From: Pseudoalteromonas sp. NBT06-2
Lineage (GTDB): Bacteria > Pseudomonadota > Gammaproteobacteria > Enterobacterales > Alteromonadaceae
DNA: 43,193 bases
Direction: 5' to 3'
Assembly (NCBI RefSeq): GCF_002276045.1
Contig: NZ_NQMR01000077.1
Location: 1 to 43,193 of the forward strand
Shown: positions 8,652 through 18,015 of the stretch, one piece after another
Layout of the letters: each line of letters opens with the position of its first letter
Position numbering within the stretch: position 1 is the stretch's first letter
Translations under genes and position numbers: made by a program
The notes under the pieces: generated by a model
The model's database searches: none
Told to the model about the DNA's origin: nothing
Seen by the model: only the letters and a program-made list of their open reading frames with translations

Positions 8652-10069
8652 ATGAAATTTAAGGTGTTGATACTTACCATCGGACTAATGTATTTGTCTA
8701 TTTCCCAAAAGTTAAAAGCTGACGAAAATGTTCAATCACAACAGTTAAAAGAATTTAATAACTGGATAAATGAGTTAGATAACAAGGATGAAATTAGTGG
8801 CGCATTTTTAATTGCCCGTAAAGGCAAGATAATTTACAGCAAAACTGTTGGTAAAGTACATCCACATCGTAATGATATGATCACATTAGATTCATCATTT
8901 AATCTAGGATCGCTCTCCAAACATTTTACAGCAATGGGGATCATGTTATTAAAAAAGCAAAACAAGCTTAAGTATGATGATAAAGTTCAAATACATCTTC
9001 CTGAATTTCCATATAAAAATATAACTATCCGACACTTGTTAAACCATACTTCCGGAATGATTAATTATGAAGTCTTAACGGATGAGTTCTGGAATAAAAG
9101 GGGCTTTACCAATCAAAATATGATTTATTTAACACCCATCAGCCCAAGCTAGACTTTTCTGCTGGTAGCACTGCTGAATATAGTAACACCGGGTATGTTG
9201 TTTTGGCCTATATTATTGAAAAATTATCAAATCAATCACTTGAAGAGTTTTCGAAGTTACATATTTTTAAACCTTTGGGTATGAATAATACTCGGGTTTT
9301 TACCATTTTATCCAAAGGCAACACCTTTCCTTCTCGTGTTTATGGACAGTCTAACAATGGTATGGACGATCTATATTATCTTGAAGGAGTAACTGGAGAT
9401 GGTGCCGTATATTCAACTGCTAACGATTTACTTAAATGGCATAGTGGGTTGCAATCAAATACTCTTCTCTCTAAAGAAGAGCTAAATAAAGCATTTAAAC
9501 CAACATTATTAAATAATGGTAAATTATCTTATTATGGTTTTGGTTGGTTTTTACATCCACAATCACCCAATATTATTGGTCATGCAGGTAACTGGGTAGG
9601 CTTCAATAATGACTATGTACGAAACATTGCTGATGATTCAGTATTAATCATGTTAACTAATAAAGGAGGCGGCGATAACTTTTGGACTCTTCGAGAACGT
9701 TTTATACCCAAGCCACTTCAAGATGTGAGGTTCAGGACTGCTGAGCAATTCATGATCTAGGCGCATCTTTGCATTAATGGTTACTCCCTTAAAAAAAGAT
9801 GGACCGGCAATATGCTCCTGCATTGCTCTAGTACCTACATCCATGCAGGCAACAACGAGCATGATTTGCTCAGAAGTCCCTGTAAGGTTGGTTTATAAAT
9901 ACTTTATGCAGCGTTATTGATTTTGAAAAGGGAATAACCATGTTCTTCAATCAATGCCTTGCCTAAAGCATTTCTAATTCCAACTGAATCCAGCCTCTTG
10001 AAGTGGTTTGGGTATATACAAGCTTATGATAAAAACATGGTTATAGATTACTTAGCTTTTTTCGATTAA
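8652..10069 (+). pseudogene. Serine hydrolase (class C beta-lactamase-like), broken
   Basis: A secreted penicillin-binding-protein-like serine hydrolase gene inactivated twice. The first part (8652-9152) has a signal peptide and the SxxK motif (SLSK, residues 87-90). The frame then shifts near 9130-9145, since the expected continuation PKLDFSAGS followed by the YxN motif YSNTGY reads in another frame. The second part runs on (LLNHTSG before the shift; HAGNWVGF at about 9583) until a 310-bp MITE interrupts it at 9705. Removing the MITE plus one TA gives ...RERFIQAYDKNMV... ending at the TAA at 10067-10069, a believable native C-terminus. Intact relatives have many substrates, so the original role cannot be set. 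Confidence 0.88.
9705..10014. mobile_element. 310-bp MITE, copy 1 (in serine hydrolase)
   Basis: Terminal inverted repeats start TACCCAAGCCACTTCAAG on the left; the right end reads CTTGAAGTGGTTTGGGTA. The element is flanked by TA on both sides (9703-9704, 10015-10016), consistent with a TA target duplication, although TA also forms part of the end. The same 310-bp sequence recurs at 20612-20921 with only about two differences, both near the right end. The inside has subterminal inverted motifs (AAGGGAGTAACCAT on one strand, AAGGGAATAACCAT on the other). Its short open frames look accidental. No transposase is encoded, so it must be moved in trans; IS630/Tc1-type enzymes use TA targets. Confidence 0.92.
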
Positions 10070-10194
10070 GTAAGCCGTCCCTATAATCGCACAAGCATTA
10101 ATAACTACTTTCTTATTTCATTATCTTCTTTTAGAAAAGTATTAACGGCAGCAGTGCTAATTAGGTTGTCTTTTTGATATAGCTCTATTTTTAA

Positions 10195-10320
10195 TTATGT
10201 AAGGCATTAATTGAAGATAAAGATGTTCCCTTATCAAAATTAATAACGCAGCATAAACCCTGTTTAAACTCGCTGAGGGGGGCTTCTGAGCAAACTCACT
10301 TCATCGTTGTCTTGGTTTTA
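10195..10320 (-). repeat. Decayed third copy of the 310-bp MITE
   Basis: The reverse complement matches the inside of the 310-bp element with many substitutions: CAACGA...TTTGCTCAGAAG, then TTTATGC(T/A)GCGTTATT(A/G)ATTTTGA(T/A)AAGGGAA, then TTCAAT(T/C)AATGCCTT. No ends are recognisable. This shows that the family has been in the genome for some time, while the two full copies are young. Confidence 0.7.
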
Positions 10321-10361
10321 AAGGTGCTACATTCCACATAAACACGTCTTGAATTGGGCTC

Positions 10362-10409
10362 GCTCAGATAGCTCTGAAACATGTATATTGAAGTAACATG
10401 GGTATAGGC
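10362..10409. repeat. Dispersed repeat, diverged copy C
   Basis: AGCTCTGAAACATGTATATTGAAGTAACATGGGTATAG aligns in outline with the cores of the repeats at 58-125 and 2245-2318. It abuts the truncated IS5-type transposase, replacing that gene's 5' half. Confidence 0.45.
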
Positions 10410-10713
10410 ATGTTGCCAAGTTCGGATTATATCATTGCAGATAAAGGCTATGATAGTGAAGTCCTTAGAGAGCAAATACGCGATAAAAATGCCATTCTAG
10501 TTATCCCAAGGAAGAGAAATTCCAAGGTAGGTAAATGATGATATCGATTGGTGTTTATATAAATACCCTCATTTAGTTGAGCATGTTTTTGCTCGCCTCA
10601 AGCATTACCTAGGCATAGCGACAAGATATGATAAATTAAAAAGAAATTATGAAGGTACACTCGCATTGGCATGCTGCATCATATGGCTGCCAATGCAAGT
10701 GGTCAAATTATGA
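10410..10713 (+). pseudogene. IS5-family transposase, C-terminal remnant
   Basis: The fragment carries the C-terminal part of an IS5-type DDE transposase: SDYIIADKGYDSEVLREQI, then VIPRKRNSKVG, then after a one-base frameshift at about 10535-10540 DDIDWCLYKYPHLVEHVFAR, and further on RLKHY, TRYDKLKRNY and the typical end LACCIIWLPM. The first half is missing. The element's right terminal repeat is still visible just downstream (GAAAGATCAACAGACC, 10718-10733). That end shares GAAAGATCAACA with the ends of the 270-bp MITE at 27943-28212. Confidence 0.9.
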
Positions 10714-10843
10714 ACTTGAAAGATCAACAGACCTTACATGGAACTTCAAATAATTATCATCATTTTTTCTGATTAAGGTATTACTTTGTGTGGATATCTA
10801 AGTATTGACGTAAAGTTTTTTCTGAGCCTTATAGTTAATAAAA

Positions 10844-11632
10844 TTATGAGTTGTTTAGTTTGATAGGTAAATAAATCGTTGATGAAATAATGCTTGTGAA
10901 GTCATAGAAGTATTGGTGCAGTTTTTTATTGTTAGCGTCAATAAGCTGTTGTTTATTCGGGATTACTTTGGAGGATATGATTATAACAATATTTTTATGA
11001 TCTGGATATTCAACTAAAGCGACATGGTTAAAAACTTGGCGTATTAACAGTAATATATGCTGTAATTGTGTAGTATTTTTAGGCAGTAAGTTTAAAAAAA
11101 TCACTCCAGAGATATGTAGTGCTTGCTTTAATTGTTTATAAAACGTGAGTTCAAAGATGCAATTACTATGATCTTGACTGTTAAAAATGTCACATAAAAT
11201 AACATCAAATATTTGGTTTGTGTTCTTTAAAAATTGTTCAGCTGTTTCAATATTTAAGTTTACTTGTTTAGGTAAGTTAAAATACTTTTGCGCTATTTCA
11301 GCAATATCGCTATTTTGTTCTACAGAAGTAATGTTTACGTGTTTATGCTGTAATGCCAGTTCAATAGATCCAACACCCATGCCTAAATTAAGTAAATTTA
11401 TATTTGTTGATTTCCAAAGTAAAAATAATGTCATAGTTCGGGTATACGGAAATACTAATTCAGTTGGATTGTCTAAATTTACAATCGATTGAAATACTAA
11501 TGGGGATTGTTGCGTATTTTTAGTTGCTAGCCAGCGGTAATGTTTATATTCTCTTACTTCGGCAATCGTATTTGAAAGCGACTGCTTATAAATTAGCTGG
11601 CCTTCATTCACATGAATGTTTAGATGATCCAT
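10844..11632 (-). CDS. Spermidine-synthase-like SAM-binding protein
   Basis: 262-residue class I methyltransferase fold of the spermidine synthase superfamily. The nucleotide-binding motif I reads LLNLGMGVGS at about residue 100, followed by an acidic strand end (ITSVEQN) and FDVILCDIFN, where polyamine synthases carry a catalytic Asp. Canonical polyamine-synthase substrate motifs are not evident, so I would not call it SpeE; many marine gammaproteobacteria have such stand-alone paralogues of unknown substrate. No signal peptide or membrane segment is seen. It lies on the same strand as the LysE gene 76 bases upstream, but a T-rich spacer separates them and cotranscription is uncertain. Confidence 0.75.
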   Translation of the reverse strand: MDHLNIHVNEGQLIYKQSLSNTIAEVREYKHYRWLATKNTQQSPLVFQSIVNLDNPTELVFPYTRTMTLFLLWKSTNINLLNLGMGVGSIELALQHKHVNITSVEQNSDIAEIAQKYFNLPKQVNLNIETAEQFLKNTNQIFDVILCDIFNSQDHSNCIFELTFYKQLKQALHISGVIFLNLLPKNTTQLQHILLLIRQVFNHVALVEYPDHKNIVIIISSKVIPNKQQLIDANNKKLHQYFYDFTSIISSTIYLPIKLNNS

Positions 11633-11708
11633 AAATGAAGACCTATTTTTCTTTACTGTGACATTTAATTTGGCAACTTTACTCGGAAAATTAATATAAT
11701 TCTATAAC

Positions 11709-12302
11709 TTATATAATTAAAGGGTATAAACTGGCAATTAATAATAAAGCCATTGTAAAGTTAAATACTTTAAGCCTAAGATCACTGGTCAAAAACTTTT
11801 TGAGTTGTTGACCTAATACAGTCCAAATTCCAACCGAAGGTAAGTTAATAGTACCAAAAATTGCCCCAACTAGAAGTATGGAATCCATGCTTTTAGTGGG
11901 AGAATATACACTAATTGCAGTTAATGCCATGGTCCAGGCTTTTGGATTGACCCATTGAAATATAGCCGCTTGTAAAAATGAAAATGGCTTTGTATTATGA
12001 GTTTTTTGATCTTGTATTGGTGCGCTAGTTGCAATTTTATAAGCGAGATATACAAGATATAAAATGCTGGAAACCTTTAATATTTTATAGCTTATTGGAT
12101 AAATATCAAATATTTGTAATAAACCAGCGCCGACTAAACAGACCATAAATACAAAGCCTAAATTGATACCCAACATATGTGGTATAGTCAGCTTAAAACC
12201 AAAGTTTGCACCCGATGACATGAGCATTAAGTTATTTGGTCCAGGTGTAATGGATGAAACAAAGGCAAATGTAGCTAATGCGGTTAATATTTCTATATTC
12301 AT
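11709..12302 (-). CDS. LysE/RhtB-family amino acid exporter
   Basis: 197-residue inner-membrane protein with about six hydrophobic segments and the N-terminal LysE/RhtB signature SSITPGPNNLMLM, plus the central QWVNPKAW block typical of RhtB/YfiK-type members. The family exports amino acids or derivatives (threonine, homoserine, cysteine, leucine) using the proton gradient; the substrate here is not set by sequence. It is transcribed away from an Lrp/AsnC regulator 110 bases upstream, an arrangement in which the regulator usually controls the exporter in response to the exported amino acid. Confidence 0.9.
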   Translation of the reverse strand: MNIEILTALATFAFVSSITPGPNNLMLMSSGANFGFKLTIPHMLGINLGFVFMVCLVGAGLLQIFDIYPISYKILKVSSILYLVYLAYKIATSAPIQDQKTHNTKPFSFLQAAIFQWVNPKAWTMALTAISVYSPTKSMDSILLVGAIFGTINLPSVGIWTVLGQQLKKFLTSDLRLKVFNFTMALLLIASLYPLII

Positions 12303-12412
12303 AAAAACCTCTAGAGGTTATAATTTCTTAATAAAGGACTTAAACAATTATAATTTTTATTTCATTAAATTATCTTGCTTTGTTTCGATAAATACAGGTT
12401 TTTACACAACTA

Positions 12413-12865
12413 ATGTTTGAATTAGATAAAATAAGCGCAATAATATTGCGTGAGCTGAAATTGGATGGTCGAATCAGTAATGCGGAATTGGCAAATAGAG
12501 TTGGACTTTCGGCTTCAGCATGTTTACGCCGAGTACAGGAGCTTGAGCGTTCAAAAGTTATTAAAGGTTATAGAGCTGTACTCAATCAAACTCAGTTAGG
12601 CATAGGTTGTGTTGCTTATGTCACTGTAGGTTTATCAAGTCATACAAAAGATGCACAGTTGGAATTTGAAGGAGCCATAACTTTGTCTCCAGAAGTTAAA
12701 GAATGCCATAATATAACAGGTCCTTTTGAATATTTATTACGTGTAGAAACAACAGATTTAATCAGTTATAAAAAATTTCACACTGATGTTTTAGGTACCT
12801 CTGCGCATGTCGCATCAATTACAACACATGTTGTAATGGGATCTCCTAAAGATGATCGCGCATAA
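12413..12865 (+). CDS. Lrp/AsnC-family transcriptional regulator
   Basis: 150 residues: an N-terminal winged helix-turn-helix (ISNAELANRVGLSASACLRRVQELE is its core, about residues 20-45) and a C-terminal RAM ligand-binding domain (GPFEYLLRVETTDL). Length and layout fit the one-HTH, one-RAM Lrp family that binds amino acids as octamers. It is divergent from the LysE-type exporter and probably regulates it and itself. The ATG lacks a strong ribosome binding site. Confidence 0.92.
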   Translation: MFELDKISAIILRELKLDGRISNAELANRVGLSASACLRRVQELERSKVIKGYRAVLNQTQLGIGCVAYVTVGLSSHTKDAQLEFEGAITLSPEVKECHNITGPFEYLLRVETTDLISYKKFHTDVLGTSAHVASITTHVVMGSPKDDRA

Positions 12866-12883
12866 GTATAAATAAAAAATATT

Positions 12884-14176
12884 TTAAGGTAGTTTTTTAA
12901 AGTTGATAGCAACTTTTCGACCACCTGAGATTTGCTTGTTTTCATACTGCCAACGCATTTTACTGATTATTTTATCAACAAGTTGTAGGCCTAATCCATA
13001 ACCATAATCTGAGTTTTCCTTATCAAATTCTGCTTTGCCTGTATTGATATTTTCAATTATGAGTATTTGATTTTTAAAACTTAAATGTATTGTGCCTTCG
13101 ATAGTATATTGAAATGCATTTCGTATTATATTGTTTAAAATTAGTCGAAAAGGAGTCGGAGCTAATTTTAATGATACGTCATCAATATCGTATTGAAGTG
13201 AAATCGTTTTACCTTGTAATAAATACTGATTATCTTCAATGAGTTGCTTTATCATATCAGTGATATTGATATCACTTATGATTAATTTTTCGTTTTTATC
13301 TTCTCGACTGAGCCATAATAAAGTTTCAGTCATATGTTGCATATTTAAAGCCGCTCGTTTAATACGAGCTATAGAGGTGCGGCTTTTAGGATCTGTTTCA
13401 CGGCGCTCCATTAATTGTACATTGCTTTTAACTACAGCTATCGGGGTCCTTAATTCATGGCTTGCATGACGTAAAAAAGATTGCTCTTTATCTAGTACTT
13501 CACTGATCCTTAACATGGCTTTTTGCTGCTGATTGGCTATGTGTTTCAGCTCTTTAAATTCAAAATCAGGAATGGGGTCAGTGACATTATCTAAGGTTAA
13601 ATGATCGACCCAAATACCCAGTTGATGCAAAGGTCGCATGGTGCGTTTTAATAAAAAATGAATAAATAAATGCATGATAATTAAGAATAATAAAGCAACG
13701 GGCCAAATTAATTTGATCATGTTTTTAATATTGTTTTTACTTAGATCTTGATAAGTTTCTATATCAATTTTTCTGGTTAAATAGAATGTTTTACCATCAT
13801 TGAGTGGTTGCGCTAATACAAAAATAACTTGCTCGGGCCATGAAATCATATGTCCTTTTAAATTCAATCTTTTACTCAACATTTGGGTTCTTGTCACAGT
13901 TTCTAAGTCAGGAAAGTATTGTTTTACCCAGTCAGGCACGATTTTCCAGCTAATATAGCCTTTGAAATGAATTGAATTAGGAATGTCAGGTTGTTGCTTA
14001 TTGTTATATGCTTTACTGAAACTTTTTGCTTCAAGGTGTAAATCTTGAAAGTTGCCTTCGTCTAAACCATTCACAAAGTAGATATTGATAAGTGCTGTAT
14101 AGCTGAGTACTACCATGAACGCAATGATAGTATGTGCGGTTATTACATATTTACGAAGTGTTTTATTATTGTTCAT
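12884..14176 (-). CDS. Sensor histidine kinase
   Basis: 430-residue inner-membrane kinase. It has two membrane segments (about 11-34 and 154-177) flanking a ~120-residue periplasmic sensor, then a linker, the dimerisation and phosphoacceptor box HASHELRTP (His240), and an ATPase domain with an N-box (RLILNNIIRNAFQYT) and a G-box (YGYGLGLQLVDKI). It is the last gene of the minus-strand run, 16 bases after the response regulator with which it forms a pair. Location beside an RND pump suggests it senses the pump's substrate or an envelope stress. I cannot name a closer E. coli equivalent. Confidence 0.93.
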   Translation of the reverse strand: MNNNKTLRKYVITAHTIIAFMVVLSYTALINIYFVNGLDEGNFQDLHLEAKSFSKAYNNKQQPDIPNSIHFKGYISWKIVPDWVKQYFPDLETVTRTQMLSKRLNLKGHMISWPEQVIFVLAQPLNDGKTFYLTRKIDIETYQDLSKNNIKNMIKLIWPVALLFLIIMHLFIHFLLKRTMRPLHQLGIWVDHLTLDNVTDPIPDFEFKELKHIANQQQKAMLRISEVLDKEQSFLRHASHELRTPIAVVKSNVQLMERRETDPKSRTSIARIKRAALNMQHMTETLLWLSREDKNEKLIISDINITDMIKQLIEDNQYLLQGKTISLQYDIDDVSLKLAPTPFRLILNNIIRNAFQYTIEGTIHLSFKNQILIIENINTGKAEFDKENSDYGYGLGLQLVDKIISKMRWQYENKQISGGRKVAINFKKLP

Positions 14177-14192
14177 TTATAGTTATTGTCAC

Positions 14193-14861
14193 TCATGGCT
14201 TTAAAGCAAAACCTTGTCCTGAAATTGTTTTTAATAATTTAGTGTCATCTTCAGAATCTACCTGCTGACGTAATTTAAATATATGTACTTTTAAGCTATT
14301 ACTATCAGGAATATCATCACCCCAAATAGTACGTGATAATTGTTCTCGACTGATCACTTGTGGAGATTTTCGTAATAATACTTCAAGTAGTTTCCATCCA
14401 GTGGGTGATAGTTTTAATTCACGTTGCTGACGCTTGGCTATTTTAGATTCAAAGTCGACAGTTAAGTCTGCGACAGAAAATTGTTGGGATTGACCGCTTT
14501 GACGTTTGGCTAATACATTTATACGCGCTATTAACTCTAACATTTCAAAAGGTTTAACCATGTAGTCATCGGTTCCTACTTCAAAACCTGCTAATTTATC
14601 TGGTAATGAGTCTCGGGCTGTTAGCATTAATATTGGCATATTAAAGCCAAGATCGCGGACAGATTTACATAAACTTAAGCCATTCATGCGAGGCATATTG
14701 ATGTCTAAAATTGCCATATCATAGTAATTTTTTTCAATCAGCTGTAATCCAATGACACCATTGGATGCATGGTCACAGCAAATTTCTTCAAGTTCTAGAT
14801 AGTCAATTATGGTAGCAGCTAAATCTAGGTCATCTTCGACAAGTAGTATATGTGATTTCAT
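14193..14861 (-). CDS. OmpR-family response regulator
   Basis: 222 residues: receiver domain with acidic pocket E9-D10-D11, phosphoacceptor Asp53 (ILDINMPRMNG), Thr81 and Lys103 (MVKPFE), then an OmpR/PhoB winged-helix DNA-binding domain (LSPTGWKLLEVLL ... SNSLKVHIFKLRQQV). It precedes its kinase on the same strand and follows the RND pump gene by 74 bases. The likely target is the promoter of the MFP-RND genes upstream. Confidence 0.94.
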   Translation of the reverse strand: MKSHILLVEDDLDLAATIIDYLELEEICCDHASNGVIGLQLIEKNYYDMAILDINMPRMNGLSLCKSVRDLGFNMPILMLTARDSLPDKLAGFEVGTDDYMVKPFEMLELIARINVLAKRQSGQSQQFSVADLTVDFESKIAKRQQRELKLSPTGWKLLEVLLRKSPQVISREQLSRTIWGDDIPDSNSLKVHIFKLRQQVDSEDDTKLLKTISGQGFALKP

Positions 14862-14892
14862 TGTATCCAGTTTTTTTATAGTCTTTAAGAAG

Positions 14893-14930
14893 ATGAAACT
14901 GTAGCTGTTGTTTAAATGCTACAGCTTCAT
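14893..14930 (-). terminator. Intercistronic hairpin, pump/regulator junction
   Basis: ATGAA-A-CTGTAGC and GCTACAG-C-TTCAT form a 12-bp stem with one internal mismatch and a 12-base loop, between the RND pump stop codon and the response regulator start. No T-run follows it on the minus strand. It may be a weak terminator or an mRNA-stability element that separates pump expression from regulator expression. Confidence 0.5.
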
Positions 14931-14935
14931 TAAAT

Positions 14936-17900
14936 CTATTGTGCTGATTTTACTTTAAAAAAGGCAGCATATAATACAGGTACTACACCTAAGGTTAAAA
15001 TAGTGCCTACACCTAAACCAAAAGCTAAAACGTTAGCCATACCGTAAAATAATGGGTCTTTATTTAGTATTAAAGGTAATAAGCCCATGATAGTCGTCAC
15101 TGTCGTCATTGTTATGGGTCTTAGCCGTGTCATACACGAGTTAATTACAGCCTGATATTGTTCAACGCCATTGGCAATTTCAATATCAATTCTATCAATT
15201 AAAACAATGGCATTATTGATAATAATACCGGCAAGACTATATATACCTAATGTCACCATAAAACCAAAAGGTGCATTCATAATCAATAAACCACTCACAG
15301 TACCAATAATTAATAGCGGAATTGTCAATACTATAATTAATGCGCGTCGGTAAGAATTAAATTGGATCACTAATAAAATCAAAATGAAACCTATAACCAT
15401 AGGCATGCTAGCACCAAGTGCTTTTTGTGCATCGATTGATTGCGTGATTACGCCATCGTATTCAATACTATGATTAACAGGTAAATCAGCTTTGAGTGCT
15501 TCAATGTTCTTATCTATTACTTTTTGTAAATCTTGTGCTGTCATCGCAGTATTGGTGGCTTCTACACTCACTGTATTAAACATGTCTTCACGTTGAATTT
15601 TAGAATACTGATTTACAGGCACAAAGTCAGCTACTTGAAATAATGGTATTGCAAGCCCTGAAGTATTAGAAAATACTGATGCAGTGCGTAACCTATCTAG
15701 GTTAAAACGTTCATTGTCATTTGCTCTAAGTATGATAGGAATGATGTCATCATCTTCTCTAAATTCGGTAATATTGGTACCATTGAAAAAACCTCTCAGT
15801 GCAGTAGCTATATCGTCAGATGTCACTCCAGCGCGGCGGGCACGATGTTGATCTATTTTGACCATTACTTTTACAATGCGATTTTCCCAATCGGTTCTAA
15901 TATTTTTTGTATGCGGTACTTGATGTAAAACATCCATGATTTCCTGTGCTTTGGCATAAATAATGTCTTTATCTGGGCCTTTGACCTGAATTTTGATAGA
16001 ACTAGAGTCTGATGGTCCTGCAAACATGCGCTTTACACGGCCAAATACGTTTGGGAAATTTTCAATTAAGCCATTATGTAATTTACTGGTCATGACATTT
16101 AAGTCAGTACCCGGCTCAACATTTAATACCACAAAACCTTTATTATCTGAAGGATCTTCAGGTGTTAATGTTAATACAAAGCGTGGCCCATTAAATCCGG
16201 AGTAGCCTGAATAGCTGGTAATTTCTGGGAAACGTTTTTTATCATCAAGCCAAGAAAACACTTGTTTCATTTGGCGGTCAGTTTCTTTTGCCGAAGTACC
16301 ATTAGGTAAATCGATATACATCATAATTTGAGTGCGATCTGAATCTGGGAAAAATTGCTTAGATACAAATTTAAAACCAGATATTGAGATTATTAATAAA
16401 ACCAACATAGCAACCATAAAGAGTGTTTTATGCTTTAAAACCCAATGTAAAAACGTTTCATATTTCTGATAAAATAGGCTGTTTTGTGATTCATTTTTTT
16501 TACTCGAATTGCTTATTTCTTTTTTGATGAAAAAATAACATAAAGTTGGGGTTACACATAAAGCTAATACCCAACTGGTTAAAAGTGTGATTAAAATGAC
16601 CAGAGAAATAGCTCGGGTAAACTCTCCAGCAACGTGTTCAGCTAATATAAGAGGTAAGAAAAAAAATATTGTTGTCGCTGATGAGCTTAATAATGGTAAC
16701 GCGAGTTCCTTACCGCCTTGACACATAGCATCAAAACGATCTTGGCCATTTTCTAACCGACGTTTAAAATCTTCAGCGACAACAATACCGTTATCTACCA
16801 ATAAGCCTAAAGCAATGATCAAAGTCGCTAAGCTCATTTTTTCTAAAACCATACCGCTGTATTGCATTATAGCTAGAGTTGTTAACATAACAAAAGGAAC
16901 GATAGAACCTACAATTAAGCCTGTTCTCATGCCTAAAAAGAAAATCACCACAACTAAAACTATTGCAAGAGTTTGTAATACGTTGATTGATACACCTCTT
17001 ACAGTACGTTCAACTTGTTCGGCTTGATAGGTCGCGATATTAATATTATAGCCAATAGGTAAAGTACTTTGCACCGCTGCAATTTTGGCTTTAACCCTTG
17101 GCGCATATTCTAATAAATTAAAGTTAGGCAGCATGGCTATCGCAAGCATAATTGCAGGTTTACCATTAAAATAAGCAGGTTGGTGGGGTGGATCAATATA
17201 ATCACGTTTAAGGGATACTATATCTTTTAGTGCGATTGTATCTCCAGTACCGGGGATCGAAATATGAGTATTGCCTATCTCTGTAATTGAATTGAAATTA
17301 CCCGTTGGTTCTATCACAAAAGATTTTGCTCCAGTATCTATTCGACCACCTGGGCTGATGATATTTTGTTTTTGTAAAGCGCTAATAATTGCTTGAGGTG
17401 AAATGCCTAATTGAGATAACTTAGCGGAGCTTGCTTCTAAAAAAATACGCTCATCTTGTATGCCTAAAATATCTACTTTTTTAGTGCCAGTAACAGAATA
17501 AATATGATCACGTAAATGTTTTGCAATATCATGTGATTCACCCATGGTAAAGCCATCCGCAGTTATGGCTAAAGTGACAACGGAAACATCACCAAATGAG
17601 TCGTTTACAAAAGGTGTACGTGTCCCGTCAGGCAGGTTAGCCTCAGCTTGTTTTACTTTATTACGTAAATCTTGCCAGATATTATCTAAATTAAAATATC
17701 TATCATAAATTTCAACATGTATTACCGATTGACCCGTAGTCGATGTTGATGTCAGTTTTTCTACTTCTGGAATTTTTCGAATTTCTTTTTCTAACGTGCG
17801 AGTAATTAATTGCTCTACGCGCTCAGGCGCCATACCAGGATATGAGGTTGTCACTATGGCATTACGGATTGTGATAGAGGGATCTTCTTGCGCAGGTAAA

Positions 17901-17998
17901 GTAAAGTACGCAAAAAGGCCATTGATCAGTAACAATGCTAAAACCATCAAAACGGATTTTCGATAAGTAAAAGCGATTTGAGTTAAATTCATTTTCAA
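14936..17998 (-). CDS. RND efflux pump, inner-membrane subunit
   Basis: 1020-residue HAE-1-type proton/drug antiporter with the family layout: one N-terminal membrane helix, a large periplasmic loop, helices 2-6, a short linker, helix 7, a second large loop and helices 8-12. The TM4 motif reads GLLVDNGIVVAEDF with Asp402; AcrB has two Asp here, this protein one. It follows its adaptor gene by 17 bases and has no outer-membrane channel gene nearby, so a TolC-like protein from elsewhere is needed. Substrates are unknown; family members export drugs, detergents or metabolites. The linked two-component system suggests inducible expression. Confidence 0.94.
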   Translation of the reverse strand: MKMNLTQIAFTYRKSVLMVLALLLINGLFAYFTLPAQEDPSITIRNAIVTTSYPGMAPERVEQLITRTLEKEIRKIPEVEKLTSTSTTGQSVIHVEIYDRYFNLDNIWQDLRNKVKQAEANLPDGTRTPFVNDSFGDVSVVTLAITADGFTMGESHDIAKHLRDHIYSVTGTKKVDILGIQDERIFLEASSAKLSQLGISPQAIISALQKQNIISPGGRIDTGAKSFVIEPTGNFNSITEIGNTHISIPGTGDTIALKDIVSLKRDYIDPPHQPAYFNGKPAIMLAIAMLPNFNLLEYAPRVKAKIAAVQSTLPIGYNINIATYQAEQVERTVRGVSINVLQTLAIVLVVVIFFLGMRTGLIVGSIVPFVMLTTLAIMQYSGMVLEKMSLATLIIALGLLVDNGIVVAEDFKRRLENGQDRFDAMCQGGKELALPLLSSSATTIFFFLPLILAEHVAGEFTRAISLVILITLLTSWVLALCVTPTLCYFFIKKEISNSSKKNESQNSLFYQKYETFLHWVLKHKTLFMVAMLVLLIISISGFKFVSKQFFPDSDRTQIMMYIDLPNGTSAKETDRQMKQVFSWLDDKKRFPEITSYSGYSGFNGPRFVLTLTPEDPSDNKGFVVLNVEPGTDLNVMTSKLHNGLIENFPNVFGRVKRMFAGPSDSSSIKIQVKGPDKDIIYAKAQEIMDVLHQVPHTKNIRTDWENRIVKVMVKIDQHRARRAGVTSDDIATALRGFFNGTNITEFREDDDIIPIILRANDNERFNLDRLRTASVFSNTSGLAIPLFQVADFVPVNQYSKIQREDMFNTVSVEATNTAMTAQDLQKVIDKNIEALKADLPVNHSIEYDGVITQSIDAQKALGASMPMVIGFILILLVIQFNSYRRALIIVLTIPLLIIGTVSGLLIMNAPFGFMVTLGIYSLAGIIINNAIVLIDRIDIEIANGVEQYQAVINSCMTRLRPITMTTVTTIMGLLPLILNKDPLFYGMANVLAFGLGVGTILTLGVVPVLYAAFFKVKSAQ

Positions 17999-18015
17999 GC
18001 CTCAATTATCAAAAA

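Noticed and set aside
9653..9862. Small minus-strand frame in the 310-bp MITE (also at 20578-20769)
   Set aside because: Conserved only because the MITE copies are identical; no protein family is recognised and its ends fall in flanking DNA.
10844..11632. True spermidine synthase (speE)
   Set aside because: The SAM-binding motif is present, but the canonical polyamine-binding motifs are not, and no speD/speA-type neighbour exists.
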